Assembly: GCF_002968635.1 (NCBI RefSeq)
Contig: NZ_PVBN01000016.1
Coordinates: 60,611 to 124,610, forward strand
Source: Neorhizobium alkalisoli
Lineage (GTDB): Bacteria; Pseudomonadota; Alphaproteobacteria; Rhizobiales; Rhizobiaceae
DNA: 64,000 bases
Reading direction: 5' to 3'
Shown: positions 8,978 to 16,005 of the stretch, piece by piece
Position numbering within the stretch: position 1 is the first letter of the stretch
Layout: each line of letters starts with the position of its first letter
The notes under the pieces: generated by a model
Told to the model about the DNA's origin: nothing
The model's input: the letters and a program-made list of their open reading frames with translations, nothing else
Databases searched by the model: none
Position numbers and translations under genes: made by a program

Positions 8978-9901
8978 ATGCGTCTACTGAAGTCTATCGG
9001 CTTTATTGCGGCTGTGACACTTCTCGTTGCCGTGATCTGGTGTTCCGATCCGCAGCGAATCGCAACACATCTGTCGTCAGCGAGCCCCCTTTATGTCGTC
9101 GCGGGGCTGCTTCTGGTTCAGGTCCAGATCGTGCTTTCCGCCTTGCGTTGGCGTTTCACGGCGGCGAGGCTTGGGCAGGACCTGGGCCGCAGTCAGGCAA
9201 TCGGCGAGTATTACCTGGGAACGCTGCTCAACCAGCTTCTTCCGGGTGGCATGGCGGGCGATACTTTGCGGGTCTTCCGTAACCGGGCTGGAATACCAAG
9301 GGGTTGGAAGATTCCTGCCCAGGCGGTAATCCTCGAGCGGATTGCCGGCCAGGGCGTGTTCTTCCTCGTGGCGACCTGTGGAGTGCTGATCTGGCCACTC
9401 TTCGGTGGCGCGATGATCCCGGAAAATCTGCGCTCTCCCCTTCAAGGTTTCGCGTTTTTCGTCGCCGTGACGGTGTTTGCCGCCCTGATTGTCCTTCGCT
9501 ATCCGCCGCGAAAGATTGAGCCTCACATGAAAAGGCTGCGGACAGCGTTTGCGCTGGTCTTTCTGCAGGATCGGGCATGGCTGCTGCAGGCGGTGTTGAG
9601 CGTTACAATCGTCGGAAGCTACATTGGCATGTTCATGGTGGCGTCAGCTGCTGTCGGCGCACCATTGCCGGCGCTCGCGGCCGTGACCGCCATTCCGCTC
9701 GGTCTGTTGACGATGCTGATACCGGCCACTATCGCCGGATGGGGAGCCCGGGAAACGGCGGCTGCGTCGCTCTGGCCCCTTTTCGGTTATACGGCTTCGG
9801 ACGGAATTGCGGCCAGCATTCTCTATGGCCTCATGGCGCTGGCGGGTGCCACACCCGGTCTGATTGTCGTTGTTGCAGCACTCGGTCAAAAGCGGACCTG
9901 A
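8978..9901 (+). CDS. YbhN/AglD-type integral membrane protein (UPF0104, LPG-synthase TM region)
   Basis: This 307-aa hydrophobic protein carries the family's early pattern of a hydrophobic helix, then LSALRWRFTAARLG and LGTLLNQLLPGGMAGDTLRVFRNR. The family includes the flippase-like domain of lysylphosphatidylglycerol synthase and is often placed beside glycosyltransferase or lipid-modifying genes. The ATG at 8978 starts the first hydrophobic helix; the open frame extends to 8885 but that part overlaps the divergent gene's 5' end. It converges with the FkbM gene, with four bases between the stops. Function here is unknown. Confidence 0.75.
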   Translation: MRLLKSIGFIAAVTLLVAVIWCSDPQRIATHLSSASPLYVVAGLLLVQVQIVLSALRWRFTAARLGQDLGRSQAIGEYYLGTLLNQLLPGGMAGDTLRVFRNRAGIPRGWKIPAQAVILERIAGQGVFFLVATCGVLIWPLFGGAMIPENLRSPLQGFAFFVAVTVFAALIVLRYPPRKIEPHMKRLRTAFALVFLQDRAWLLQAVLSVTIVGSYIGMFMVASAAVGAPLPALAAVTAIPLGLLTMLIPATIAGWGARETAAASLWPLFGYTASDGIAASILYGLMALAGATPGLIVVVAALGQKRT

Positions 9902-9905
9902 CGCG

Positions 9906-10652
9906 TCACGTCTCTAACCGAGCATAGATATCGCCGGACGAGGCGTTTTCCGTCAGCCGGGACAGTTCGATCAGCATCTCGTCGGCAGACATCCATCCGT
10001 CACCCACGAATTGATGCCGCTCTCCTTCGACGCGATTGAAAAGATAGGGCCCGAGCCTGCGCAGATGGCCGATCGCCGCTTCTGCGATCTCCATGGTGGC
10101 TGGAATATATTCGAAGGCGACGAGCGGGATCGGATGATGCAAGCCGGCTATGATATCGGCTTCCGCACCCTCCACGTCGATCTTGCAGAAACGGGGAAGA
10201 CCGAATTCGGCGATCAACGCGTCCAGCGTCGTCATTTCAACACGCTCGACGCGGTCCCAGGTGACGTTGCTGAAACCCCGGGTCTTGCCGACCTTCGAAA
10301 TCCAGGAGGACGAAATGCTGGTTACCGTAGGATGCCTCCGCGAAATATGCAGATCGACGCTTCCCGCGTCCTTCCCCACGGCTTTGCGCAGCAGGATGAG
10401 ATCTGGGCCGGCAAAGGTCCTCTGGATAAAATCGGCAAACATCGGTTGCGGCTCGAGCGCGACCACTTTCGCCTGGAGCGAAAGCAGCGTGCGGCTGCGG
10501 CTGCCGGCATGCGCGCCAATATCGAAAACGAGGTCACCCGGCCTGATGAAGCCTGCATAGAAGCGCCTGAGCGCCGAACGGCGCCAGGGTTGGCCATAAT
10601 AGATGAGCAATGAGCGGGCGAGCCCGAGGGAGGCCGCGAAATCAGCCCGCAT
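9906..10652 (-). CDS. FkbM-family SAM-dependent methyltransferase
   Basis: This 248-aa protein contains the SAM-binding motif LVFDIGAHAGSRS (DIGAH at 44-48), the acidic strand VVALEPQP, and the FkbM-family segment FCKIDVEGAEADII near 155-165. FkbM enzymes O-methylate sugars or polyketide hydroxyls. Its ATG lies inside the end of the CDP-alcohol phosphatidyltransferase gene (11-base overlap), so the two form one minus-strand operon. The acceptor is unknown; a glycan or glycolipid made by the neighbouring genes is a reasonable inference. Confidence 0.85.
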   Translation of the reverse strand: MRADFAASLGLARSLLIYYGQPWRRSALRRFYAGFIRPGDLVFDIGAHAGSRSRTLLSLQAKVVALEPQPMFADFIQRTFAGPDLILLRKAVGKDAGSVDLHISRRHPTVTSISSSWISKVGKTRGFSNVTWDRVERVEMTTLDALIAEFGLPRFCKIDVEGAEADIIAGLHHPIPLVAFEYIPATMEIAEAAIGHLRRLGPYLFNRVEGERHQFVGDGWMSADEMLIELSRLTENASSGDIYARLET

Positions 10653-11427
10653 GGCCGCGTCCGCTCCTGTTCAGCAGAAACGCCACGTCGACGGCGAAAG
10701 AGTAGGTGAGCGCGGCAAGCGCCCCTGCCGCAAGCAGATTGGAGACCGGTGACGCTACCACCGGAAACAGGAGCAGCCATAGCGTTATTCCTTGCACGAC
10801 GCAGATCGCCTTGCGCCGGGTGGAGGGCGGCAGCTCGCCTCGGAGCCCAGGAAAGAGCGTCTGAGCGGCAACATAGCCGTAACGCATCAGGCCGATTAGC
10901 AGCACCCAGGCTCCAGCCTTGTCGAGCTGAAAAGCAGCCAGAGACAGGAAAAAGATGAGCAGGGCATCGATTTCCATGTCGAAACGGGCACCGAAAGGCG
11001 AAGCCGTACGGCCTCTTCGGGCGAAATAACCGTCTATTCCATCCAGGCCCAGCGCAATGGCAACCACCGATCCCGTAAGCCAGAGCGCTTCGGGATGATG
11101 GCCGAAACCGCTTGACGCCAGCAACAACCCGCCCAGGACGGCAGTGACCGCGCCGCGGATCGTCGTGATGATGTTCGCGAAGCCGAACCGGCTGTGCCCG
11201 TGCCCACCGAGGTTACCAAGCGAGACTGCCGAAATTGCTGCATAAATGGCAAAGGCGGTACCGAGCGCCGGGGTATCGAGCGCCAAAAGGCCACCGAAAA
11301 AATGCATACCCCCCAAAAGAACCACTCCGACCGCTAAAGTGGCCGCAGCGGCATCGACAAACAGCGACCGGCGGGCATTCCGACCCGGCATCTCGTCTGG
11401 ACGATGAGCGCCGGTCCACTCAGCCAT
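10642..11427 (-). CDS. CDP-alcohol phosphatidyltransferase family membrane protein
   Basis: This 261-aa polytopic protein bears the complete family signature D-x2-D-G-x2-A-R-x8-G-x3-D-x3-D, with Asp129, Asp132, Arg137, Gly146, Asp150 and Asp154. Such enzymes join a CDP-activated group to an alcohol in or on the inner membrane, as in phospholipid or phosphoinositol synthesis. I chose ATG 11427 (AAGGGTGG upstream); a GTG at 11436 would add three residues. It is divergent from the MDR-pterin-like operon across 299 bases, suggesting shared regulation with that operon. Confidence 0.88.
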   Translation of the reverse strand: MAEWTGAHRPDEMPGRNARRSLFVDAAAATLAVGVVLLGGMHFFGGLLALDTPALGTAFAIYAAISAVSLGNLGGHGHSRFGFANIITTIRGAVTAVLGGLLLASSGFGHHPEALWLTGSVVAIALGLDGIDGYFARRGRTASPFGARFDMEIDALLIFFLSLAAFQLDKAGAWVLLIGLMRYGYVAAQTLFPGLRGELPPSTRRKAICVVQGITLWLLLFPVVASPVSNLLAAGALAALTYSFAVDVAFLLNRSGRGHAG

Positions 11428-11726
11428 CGCAGCCACCCTTCAAGAAGATTTTCCAACCGCAAATTTTTAGGAAATGCGTGACACCGCCCATCTTCTCCGA
11501 AAGATCATGTGAAAAATTCATGACAAGCTCCTTATGAGCAAGATGGGGAGATTTACGGCGAGCAGCCAAGGCTGGATTTCGAAAGCCCCGTCAAATAAAC
11601 GTGATGCGGCACTTACCCACTCGCGGAAACGCTCCCTTGCCGCCATCGATTAAGTTCCTAGGTGTGAGCTGATAGGAGTGAAAGGGCTGGTATTTGACAA
11701 GGCGTGAGACAGCTCAGGAAGCAACC

Positions 11727-12695
11727 GTGACGAATGAAAGCCGTGCGCTGTGGTTCGAAGGGGCAGCGCGCTGTGCGCTGCGTCGTGAAACCTTGCGCGC
11801 CGGTGGCACAGACGAAGTCACGGTTCGGACACTCTTCAGCGGCATCAGCCGTGGCACCGAGTCCCTCGTCTTTGAAGGACACGTGCCGGAAAGCGAGTAC
11901 GACCGGATGCGGGCACCTCATCAGGCCGGCCAGTTCCCTTTTCCCGTCAAATACGGATACGCCGCCGTAGGTATTGTGGAGGCCGGGCCTGGATCTTTGG
12001 TAGGAAGGCCGGTCTTCTGTCTTCATCCCCATCAGGACCGGTTTCGTGTGCCGTCCGTTTCCGTTTATGCGCTGCCGGCGGATCTGCCGCCCGAACGCGC
12101 TGTCCTCGCTGCCAATATGGAGACCGCCCTCAATATCGTCTGGGACGCGAGGATACAGCCGGGTGACCGGGTGGCCGTTTTCGGCGCCGGCGTTGTCGGG
12201 CTGATCGTCGCCTATCTGGCGTCGAGGATCATCGGCACAGAAACGACGATCTGCGACGTAAATCTCGATCGTTTGGAAGCTGCAAAGGCTCTCGACATCC
12301 GGTTCACCCTGCCCGATTCCGTCCCCGATGATTGCGATGTATTGATCAACGCCTCCGCTTCGGACGCGGCTCTTGCCACGGCGCTCGATCATGCCGGCTG
12401 CGAAGCCCGTATCGTCGAGGCCAGCTGGTATGGGGGGCGCCTTGCGCAGATCCCCTTGGGAGGCGCTTTCCACGCCCGGCGGCTCTCCATCGTCAGTTCC
12501 CAGGTCGGTACTTTGCCCCCGGATCACCGCCCTCGCTGGAATGCAGGACGGAGAATGACGAAAGCCCTCCAGCTCCTTGCCGATAGCAAGCTCGATTGCC
12601 TGATTTCGGGAGAAACCGCCTTCGGGACATTGGCCGACGACTATGCAGGCATTATCGGCTCGCCTGCCACACTCTGCCACCGCATTCGTTTTTGA
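11727..12695 (+). CDS. MDR-superfamily dehydrogenase-like protein lacking zinc ligands
   Basis: This is a 322-aa medium-chain dehydrogenase/reductase. A Rossmann motif FGAGVVGL (Gly153/155/158) binds NAD(P). At the position where zinc alcohol dehydrogenases have G-x-C-G-T-D it has SGISRGTES (38-46), and the usual GHE is KYGYAA, so the catalytic zinc site appears absent. The SGIS-GTE pattern recalls BchC-type dehydrogenases. GTG 11727 with AGGA 7 bases upstream is preferred over a TTG at 11694. It opens a tight four-gene operon with a 9-base gap to the next gene. Substrate unknown. Confidence 0.8.
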   Translation: MTNESRALWFEGAARCALRRETLRAGGTDEVTVRTLFSGISRGTESLVFEGHVPESEYDRMRAPHQAGQFPFPVKYGYAAVGIVEAGPGSLVGRPVFCLHPHQDRFRVPSVSVYALPADLPPERAVLAANMETALNIVWDARIQPGDRVAVFGAGVVGLIVAYLASRIIGTETTICDVNLDRLEAAKALDIRFTLPDSVPDDCDVLINASASDAALATALDHAGCEARIVEASWYGGRLAQIPLGGAFHARRLSIVSSQVGTLPPDHRPRWNAGRRMTKALQLLADSKLDCLISGETAFGTLADDYAGIIGSPATLCHRIRF

Positions 12696-12704
12696 GGAAA
12701 TTGC

Positions 12705-13103
12705 ATGTTCGCCGTTGAAGTCCGTGATCACGTCATGATCGCGCATAGCCTTCCCCGCCCGATTTTCGGGCCTGCACAAGGCCTGCACGGGGCCACCTTC
12801 GTGGTCGACGCCGCCTTTTTTACGGAAGACCTCGACGACAATGGACTGGCCATCGATATCGGACTTGCCATTGATGTTCTGAAAGAAGTCCTCGCGCCGC
12901 TGAACTATCAGAATCTGGATACGCTCGAGATATTCGCAGGCCGGGTAACGACGACGGAATTCCTCTCAAAGTACATTTTCGACCGCATCGCCGAGGAGAT
13001 CGGCAAAGGCCGGCTGGGCGGAAATGGTGGGCGCATTCGCAAGCTGCGCGTTATGCTGCACGAATCCCACATGGCCCGAGGCTGGTACGAGGCGGAATTG
13101 TGA
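12705..13103 (+). CDS. Divergent 6-pyruvoyltetrahydropterin synthase / QueD-like protein
   Basis: This 132-aa protein follows the PTPS/QueD fold pattern: an early His (IAHSLP, His14), LHGATFVVDAAF (His28), then NGLAIDIGLAIDVLKEVLAPLNYQNLD and TTTEFLSKYIFDRI. In the family, three His residues bind zinc (AAH and HGH) and a Cys acts in catalysis; here the second motif is HGA and no Cys is present at all. It may therefore catalyse a different reaction or bind metal through other residues. GAGGAAA precedes the ATG; the stop overlaps the glycosyltransferase GTG (GTGA). Confidence 0.8.
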   Translation: MFAVEVRDHVMIAHSLPRPIFGPAQGLHGATFVVDAAFFTEDLDDNGLAIDIGLAIDVLKEVLAPLNYQNLDTLEIFAGRVTTTEFLSKYIFDRIAEEIGKGRLGGNGGRIRKLRVMLHESHMARGWYEAEL

Positions 13104-14146
13104 ACCGAGATCTCGTCTTTGCTTACCCTGGAGATATAGAAACCCGCACGGGCGGATACGGCTACGACCGGCGCGTCATCGCATCGCTTGCCGAGCGCGG
13201 CTGGAATATCGAGCTGGTTTCACTCGGCGAGGGTTTCCCGAGCCCCAATAACGCCGAGCTCGACGATGCAGGGCGGCTTCTTTCGGATAAATGTCGGGAC
13301 GGAAGCCTCGTCCTGATCGATGGGCTTGCTTTCGGGGTCATGAATCAATGGGCGGAACGAGAGGCCAACAGGCTGAAGATAGTGGCGCTTGTGCATCACC
13401 CCCTGGCTTTGGAAACCGGGCTCAGCGAGGTAAGGCAACAGGAGTATGTAGCGCGGGAGAGGACGGCGCTTGCGCATAGCCGCGGGGTAATCGTTACATC
13501 GCACGCCACCGCAGCGGAACTCGCTACCAACTATCAGGTACCGTTCGAAAGGATCGCGGTGGCCACTCCCGGGGTTGATCCGGCGCCCCTGGCGGTTGGC
13601 GGAGGCGATCCGCCGGTGATTCTCAGCATCGGCACCTTGACCCGCCGCAAAGGCCACGACGTGCTGATCTGTGCGCTCGAAGCGATACGTGGCCTGCCCT
13701 GGATATGTCGTATCGTCGGAAGCAAGACGCTCGATCCGGCCATAGCTGCGGCGCTGGAACAACAGGTCGCTCGGTCCGGCTTGGACGACCGCGTCGATTT
13801 CGCCGGCCAGCTGGACGACGTGCGCGGTGAACTCGCCAAGGCCGATATTTTCGCACTTGCCAGCCGCTATGAAGGCTACGGCATGGTCTTTGCAGAAGCG
13901 CTCGCGCAAGGCTTGCCCATCGTGGGCTGCGCAGCCGGTGCCGTGCCGGATGTCGTGCCGGAAAGCGCCGGTTTCCTCGTACCTCCGGATGATCCGGAAG
14001 CTTTTGCTGCCGCTTTGCGCCGGCTGCTGCAGGAACCGGACACCCGCATTGCCATGGCGGATGCGGCAGCGATCGCAGGCGCGAGTTTGCCGTCCTGGAA
14101 AGACACCGCCATTGTCATATCCGATTTCCTGGAGGCGGTGCCGTGA
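13100..14146 (+). CDS. Glycosyltransferase, GT4-type (group 1)
   Basis: This is a 348-aa GT-B fold enzyme. The C-terminal donor-binding half begins with ILSIGTLTRRKGHDVL (about residue 174) and carries VDFAGQLDDVRGELAKADIF and the E-x7-E motif EGYGMVFAEAL (about 257), followed by PIVGCAAGAVPDVV. It transfers a sugar from a nucleotide sugar to an unknown acceptor in the cytoplasm. It starts with GTG inside the stop of the PTPS-like gene, and its own stop overlaps the methyltransferase start, so all three are translationally coupled. Acceptor specificity for a pterin- or pyrimidine-like compound is inference. Confidence 0.9.
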   Translation: MNRDLVFAYPGDIETRTGGYGYDRRVIASLAERGWNIELVSLGEGFPSPNNAELDDAGRLLSDKCRDGSLVLIDGLAFGVMNQWAEREANRLKIVALVHHPLALETGLSEVRQQEYVARERTALAHSRGVIVTSHATAAELATNYQVPFERIAVATPGVDPAPLAVGGGDPPVILSIGTLTRRKGHDVLICALEAIRGLPWICRIVGSKTLDPAIAAALEQQVARSGLDDRVDFAGQLDDVRGELAKADIFALASRYEGYGMVFAEALAQGLPIVGCAAGAVPDVVPESAGFLVPPDDPEAFAAALRRLLQEPDTRIAMADAAAIAGASLPSWKDTAIVISDFLEAVP

Positions 14147-14928
14147 CCGGCTTCGACAAGGCTTGGCTTGCCTTGCGGGAGCCGGTGGATGTCCGCTCCC
14201 GTGATCAGGCTTTGCTGGCCGGAGCGATCGAAGCCGCCGGTAACGCTGCCAAGACCGGCATTCTTGACATCGGCTGCGGCACCGGTTCGACTTTCCGCGC
14301 TCTTTCGCCCAAGATGGGCAGGAGCCATCGGTGGCGGCTGTTCGATCACGATCCGCAACTGCTCGATGAGGCTCGCCGCCGTCATGCGGGCGAGGCGGAG
14401 TTCGTCTGCGGGGATCTGAACGATCTGGAAGCTCTGCCGCTCGCGGATGTTGCTCTGGTGACGGCTTCGGCGCTTTTTGACCTCTGTTCCGAGCGATACA
14501 TCCTGGCGCTTGTCGAAAAGATTTCAGAAACCGGGGCCGGCCTCTATGCCGCGCTGAACTATGACAGCGAGATTCATTGGTCGAAAACACATCCCCTCGA
14601 TGAGGCGATTGTGGCGAGTTTCAACGCTCATCAGTTGAGCGACAAGGGATTTGGCGTATCGCTCGGACCGACCGCCTGGAAAAGGCTAGCCGAATATCTG
14701 CAGGAAAGCGGATATACTGTTCGAGTGGCCCCGTCGCCTTGGGTCATGACCACGGATGACGCGAAGCTGCAACGGCTCTTTCTCGACGGAATAGTCCGTG
14801 CGGTCTACGAATATGGCCTGTTCGATCCAGCCGAGATCGATGACTGGGCAGATTTCCGGACCCAAGTGATCGACGAGACTGGAAGTTCATGCCGTGTCGG
14901 CCATCAGGACATCCTCGCAATCCGGTGA
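14143..14928 (+). CDS. Class I SAM-dependent methyltransferase
   Basis: This 261-aa protein has motif I ILDIGCGTGSTFRAL at about residues 41-55, acidic loop LFDHDPQLLDEARRRH, and VALVTASALFDLCS after strand 4. It starts at GTG 14143, overlapping the glycosyltransferase stop by four bases (GTGA). The 3' end runs 42 bases into the 3' end of the convergent RibD-like gene. Target unknown; as the last member of the operon it may methylate the glycosylated product. Confidence 0.85.
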   Translation: MTGFDKAWLALREPVDVRSRDQALLAGAIEAAGNAAKTGILDIGCGTGSTFRALSPKMGRSHRWRLFDHDPQLLDEARRRHAGEAEFVCGDLNDLEALPLADVALVTASALFDLCSERYILALVEKISETGAGLYAALNYDSEIHWSKTHPLDEAIVASFNAHQLSDKGFGVSLGPTAWKRLAEYLQESGYTVRVAPSPWVMTTDDAKLQRLFLDGIVRAVYEYGLFDPAEIDDWADFRTQVIDETGSSCRVGHQDILAIR

Positions 14929-15714
14929 TGGCACCACTTGCCGGGCGTCGACACGCAAATTGCAGTCGAAAACGATATCGCTACCGATGTTGTAGATTTG
15001 AACCTCCGGGCGACGCGCCTCGGAGAGCCGGTCGATCGGCGCGAGCCGGATCCCCGCCGGCCCTGATCCGATAATGATCGGTGAAACGGAAACATGCAGC
15101 CGATCGATCAATTGCGCGTCGATGAAGCGCGAGATCGTGTTTGCGCCCCCTTCCACCAGGACGGCCGTGAGGTCGCGCTCGGCGAGCGCCGCAAGAATGT
15201 CGCGGGGCGCCAGGCCGCCGTCCGCTTGTCGCGGCAGCGAGATCAGTTCATGCCTGCCGTTGTGGCGCAACACGTCATCCGCCTGGATGACGACAACTGG
15301 CGTACCGCCATCGTTCAGCATCTTGGCGCGATGGGGCATGCGCCCATTGCAGTCCACCACGACGCGCACGGGGCTCCTTCCGGGTACGGCACGAACGGAA
15401 AGGCTAGGATCATCCGCCACCACGGTTCCAACACCGACGACCACAGCATCAACGAGCGCGCGGCAGCGGTGCAGATGGGCAATCCCATCGCACCCCGAAA
15501 CATCCTGAGCGTCTCCCATCGGAGTAGCGATACGGCCATCCAGCGACTGGCCGACTTGCGCCAGGACGAACGGCCCATTCCGCCGGGCGATCGGCGCGTA
15601 AAGGGGCAGACAGGAGAGGTCGGCATCGGGGGAAAGCACACGCGGTCGGACCAGGCCCTCGCGAAGCGAAAGCAGATGCTGCCACGTCTCTTCGGTTACT
15701 CTGACTGATTGCAT
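14887..15714 (-). CDS. RibD C-terminal-type reductase (pyrimidine/pterin reductase)
   Basis: This 275-aa protein consists of the reductase domain found at the C-terminus of RibD, without a cytidine-deaminase domain. Motifs: GQSLDGRIA (56-63), GVGTVVADDP (94-103), and AVLVEGGANTI (184-194), then VSPIIIGSG. In riboflavin synthesis this fold reduces the ribosyl group of a pyrimidine with NADPH; related proteins reduce pterins. The first 45 residues are an extra N-terminal segment. It overlaps the convergent methyltransferase gene by 42 bases. Together with the PTPS-like gene it points to a GTP-derived heterocycle, by inference. Confidence 0.87.
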   Translation of the reverse strand: MQSVRVTEETWQHLLSLREGLVRPRVLSPDADLSCLPLYAPIARRNGPFVLAQVGQSLDGRIATPMGDAQDVSGCDGIAHLHRCRALVDAVVVGVGTVVADDPSLSVRAVPGRSPVRVVVDCNGRMPHRAKMLNDGGTPVVVIQADDVLRHNGRHELISLPRQADGGLAPRDILAALAERDLTAVLVEGGANTISRFIDAQLIDRLHVSVSPIIIGSGPAGIRLAPIDRLSEARRPEVQIYNIGSDIVFDCNLRVDARQVVPSPDCEDVLMADTA

Positions 15715-15947
15715 ACACTGCCTCGTTAGCCGGCCGGAAACTGGAAATGCCGCAACGGAAAAGAAGTTCCTTGCCCCTGCTATATAGGTTTAGTGCATCC
15801 CGAGAAACTCACCTTGTGGATACTTCGGCAAAGGTCCGTCAACCCGAGGAATACGATCGAGGCGGTCAGATTTGAACCCGATACGCCTTCACCATAAGGC
15901 TTAGCCTCATCTCATTGACTTACTCGCCTGACCGGGTTCTGCCAGTT

Positions 15948-16005
15948 ATCAGATGATGAAAGCGCGAAAGCGGCACTGACACTCTGGACCCGGGCATCAT
16001 CTGAT
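15948..16005 (+). promoter_or_regulatory. Inverted repeat that covers the GT87 gene start codon
   Basis: ATCAGATGATG (15948-15958) pairs perfectly with CATCATCTGAT (15995-16005); with two G-U pairs the stem extends to about 16 bp (15943-15958 with 15995-16010). The right arm contains the ATG at 16004. The 36-base loop holds the rest of a nine-codon mini-frame (15953-15979, ATGATGAAA to TGA). The structure could mask the start codon in mRNA. No regulator or binding protein is implied by the sequence. Confidence 0.45.

Noticed and set aside
11658..12788. 376-codon minus-strand open frame over the MDR gene
   Set aside because: The plus-strand gene has a Rossmann motif and coupled neighbours; the antisense frame has no features.
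15717..15790. TATATA near 15781 as a defined promoter
   Set aside because: No well-spaced -35 was seen on either strand; noted only in the description of the neighbouring gene.
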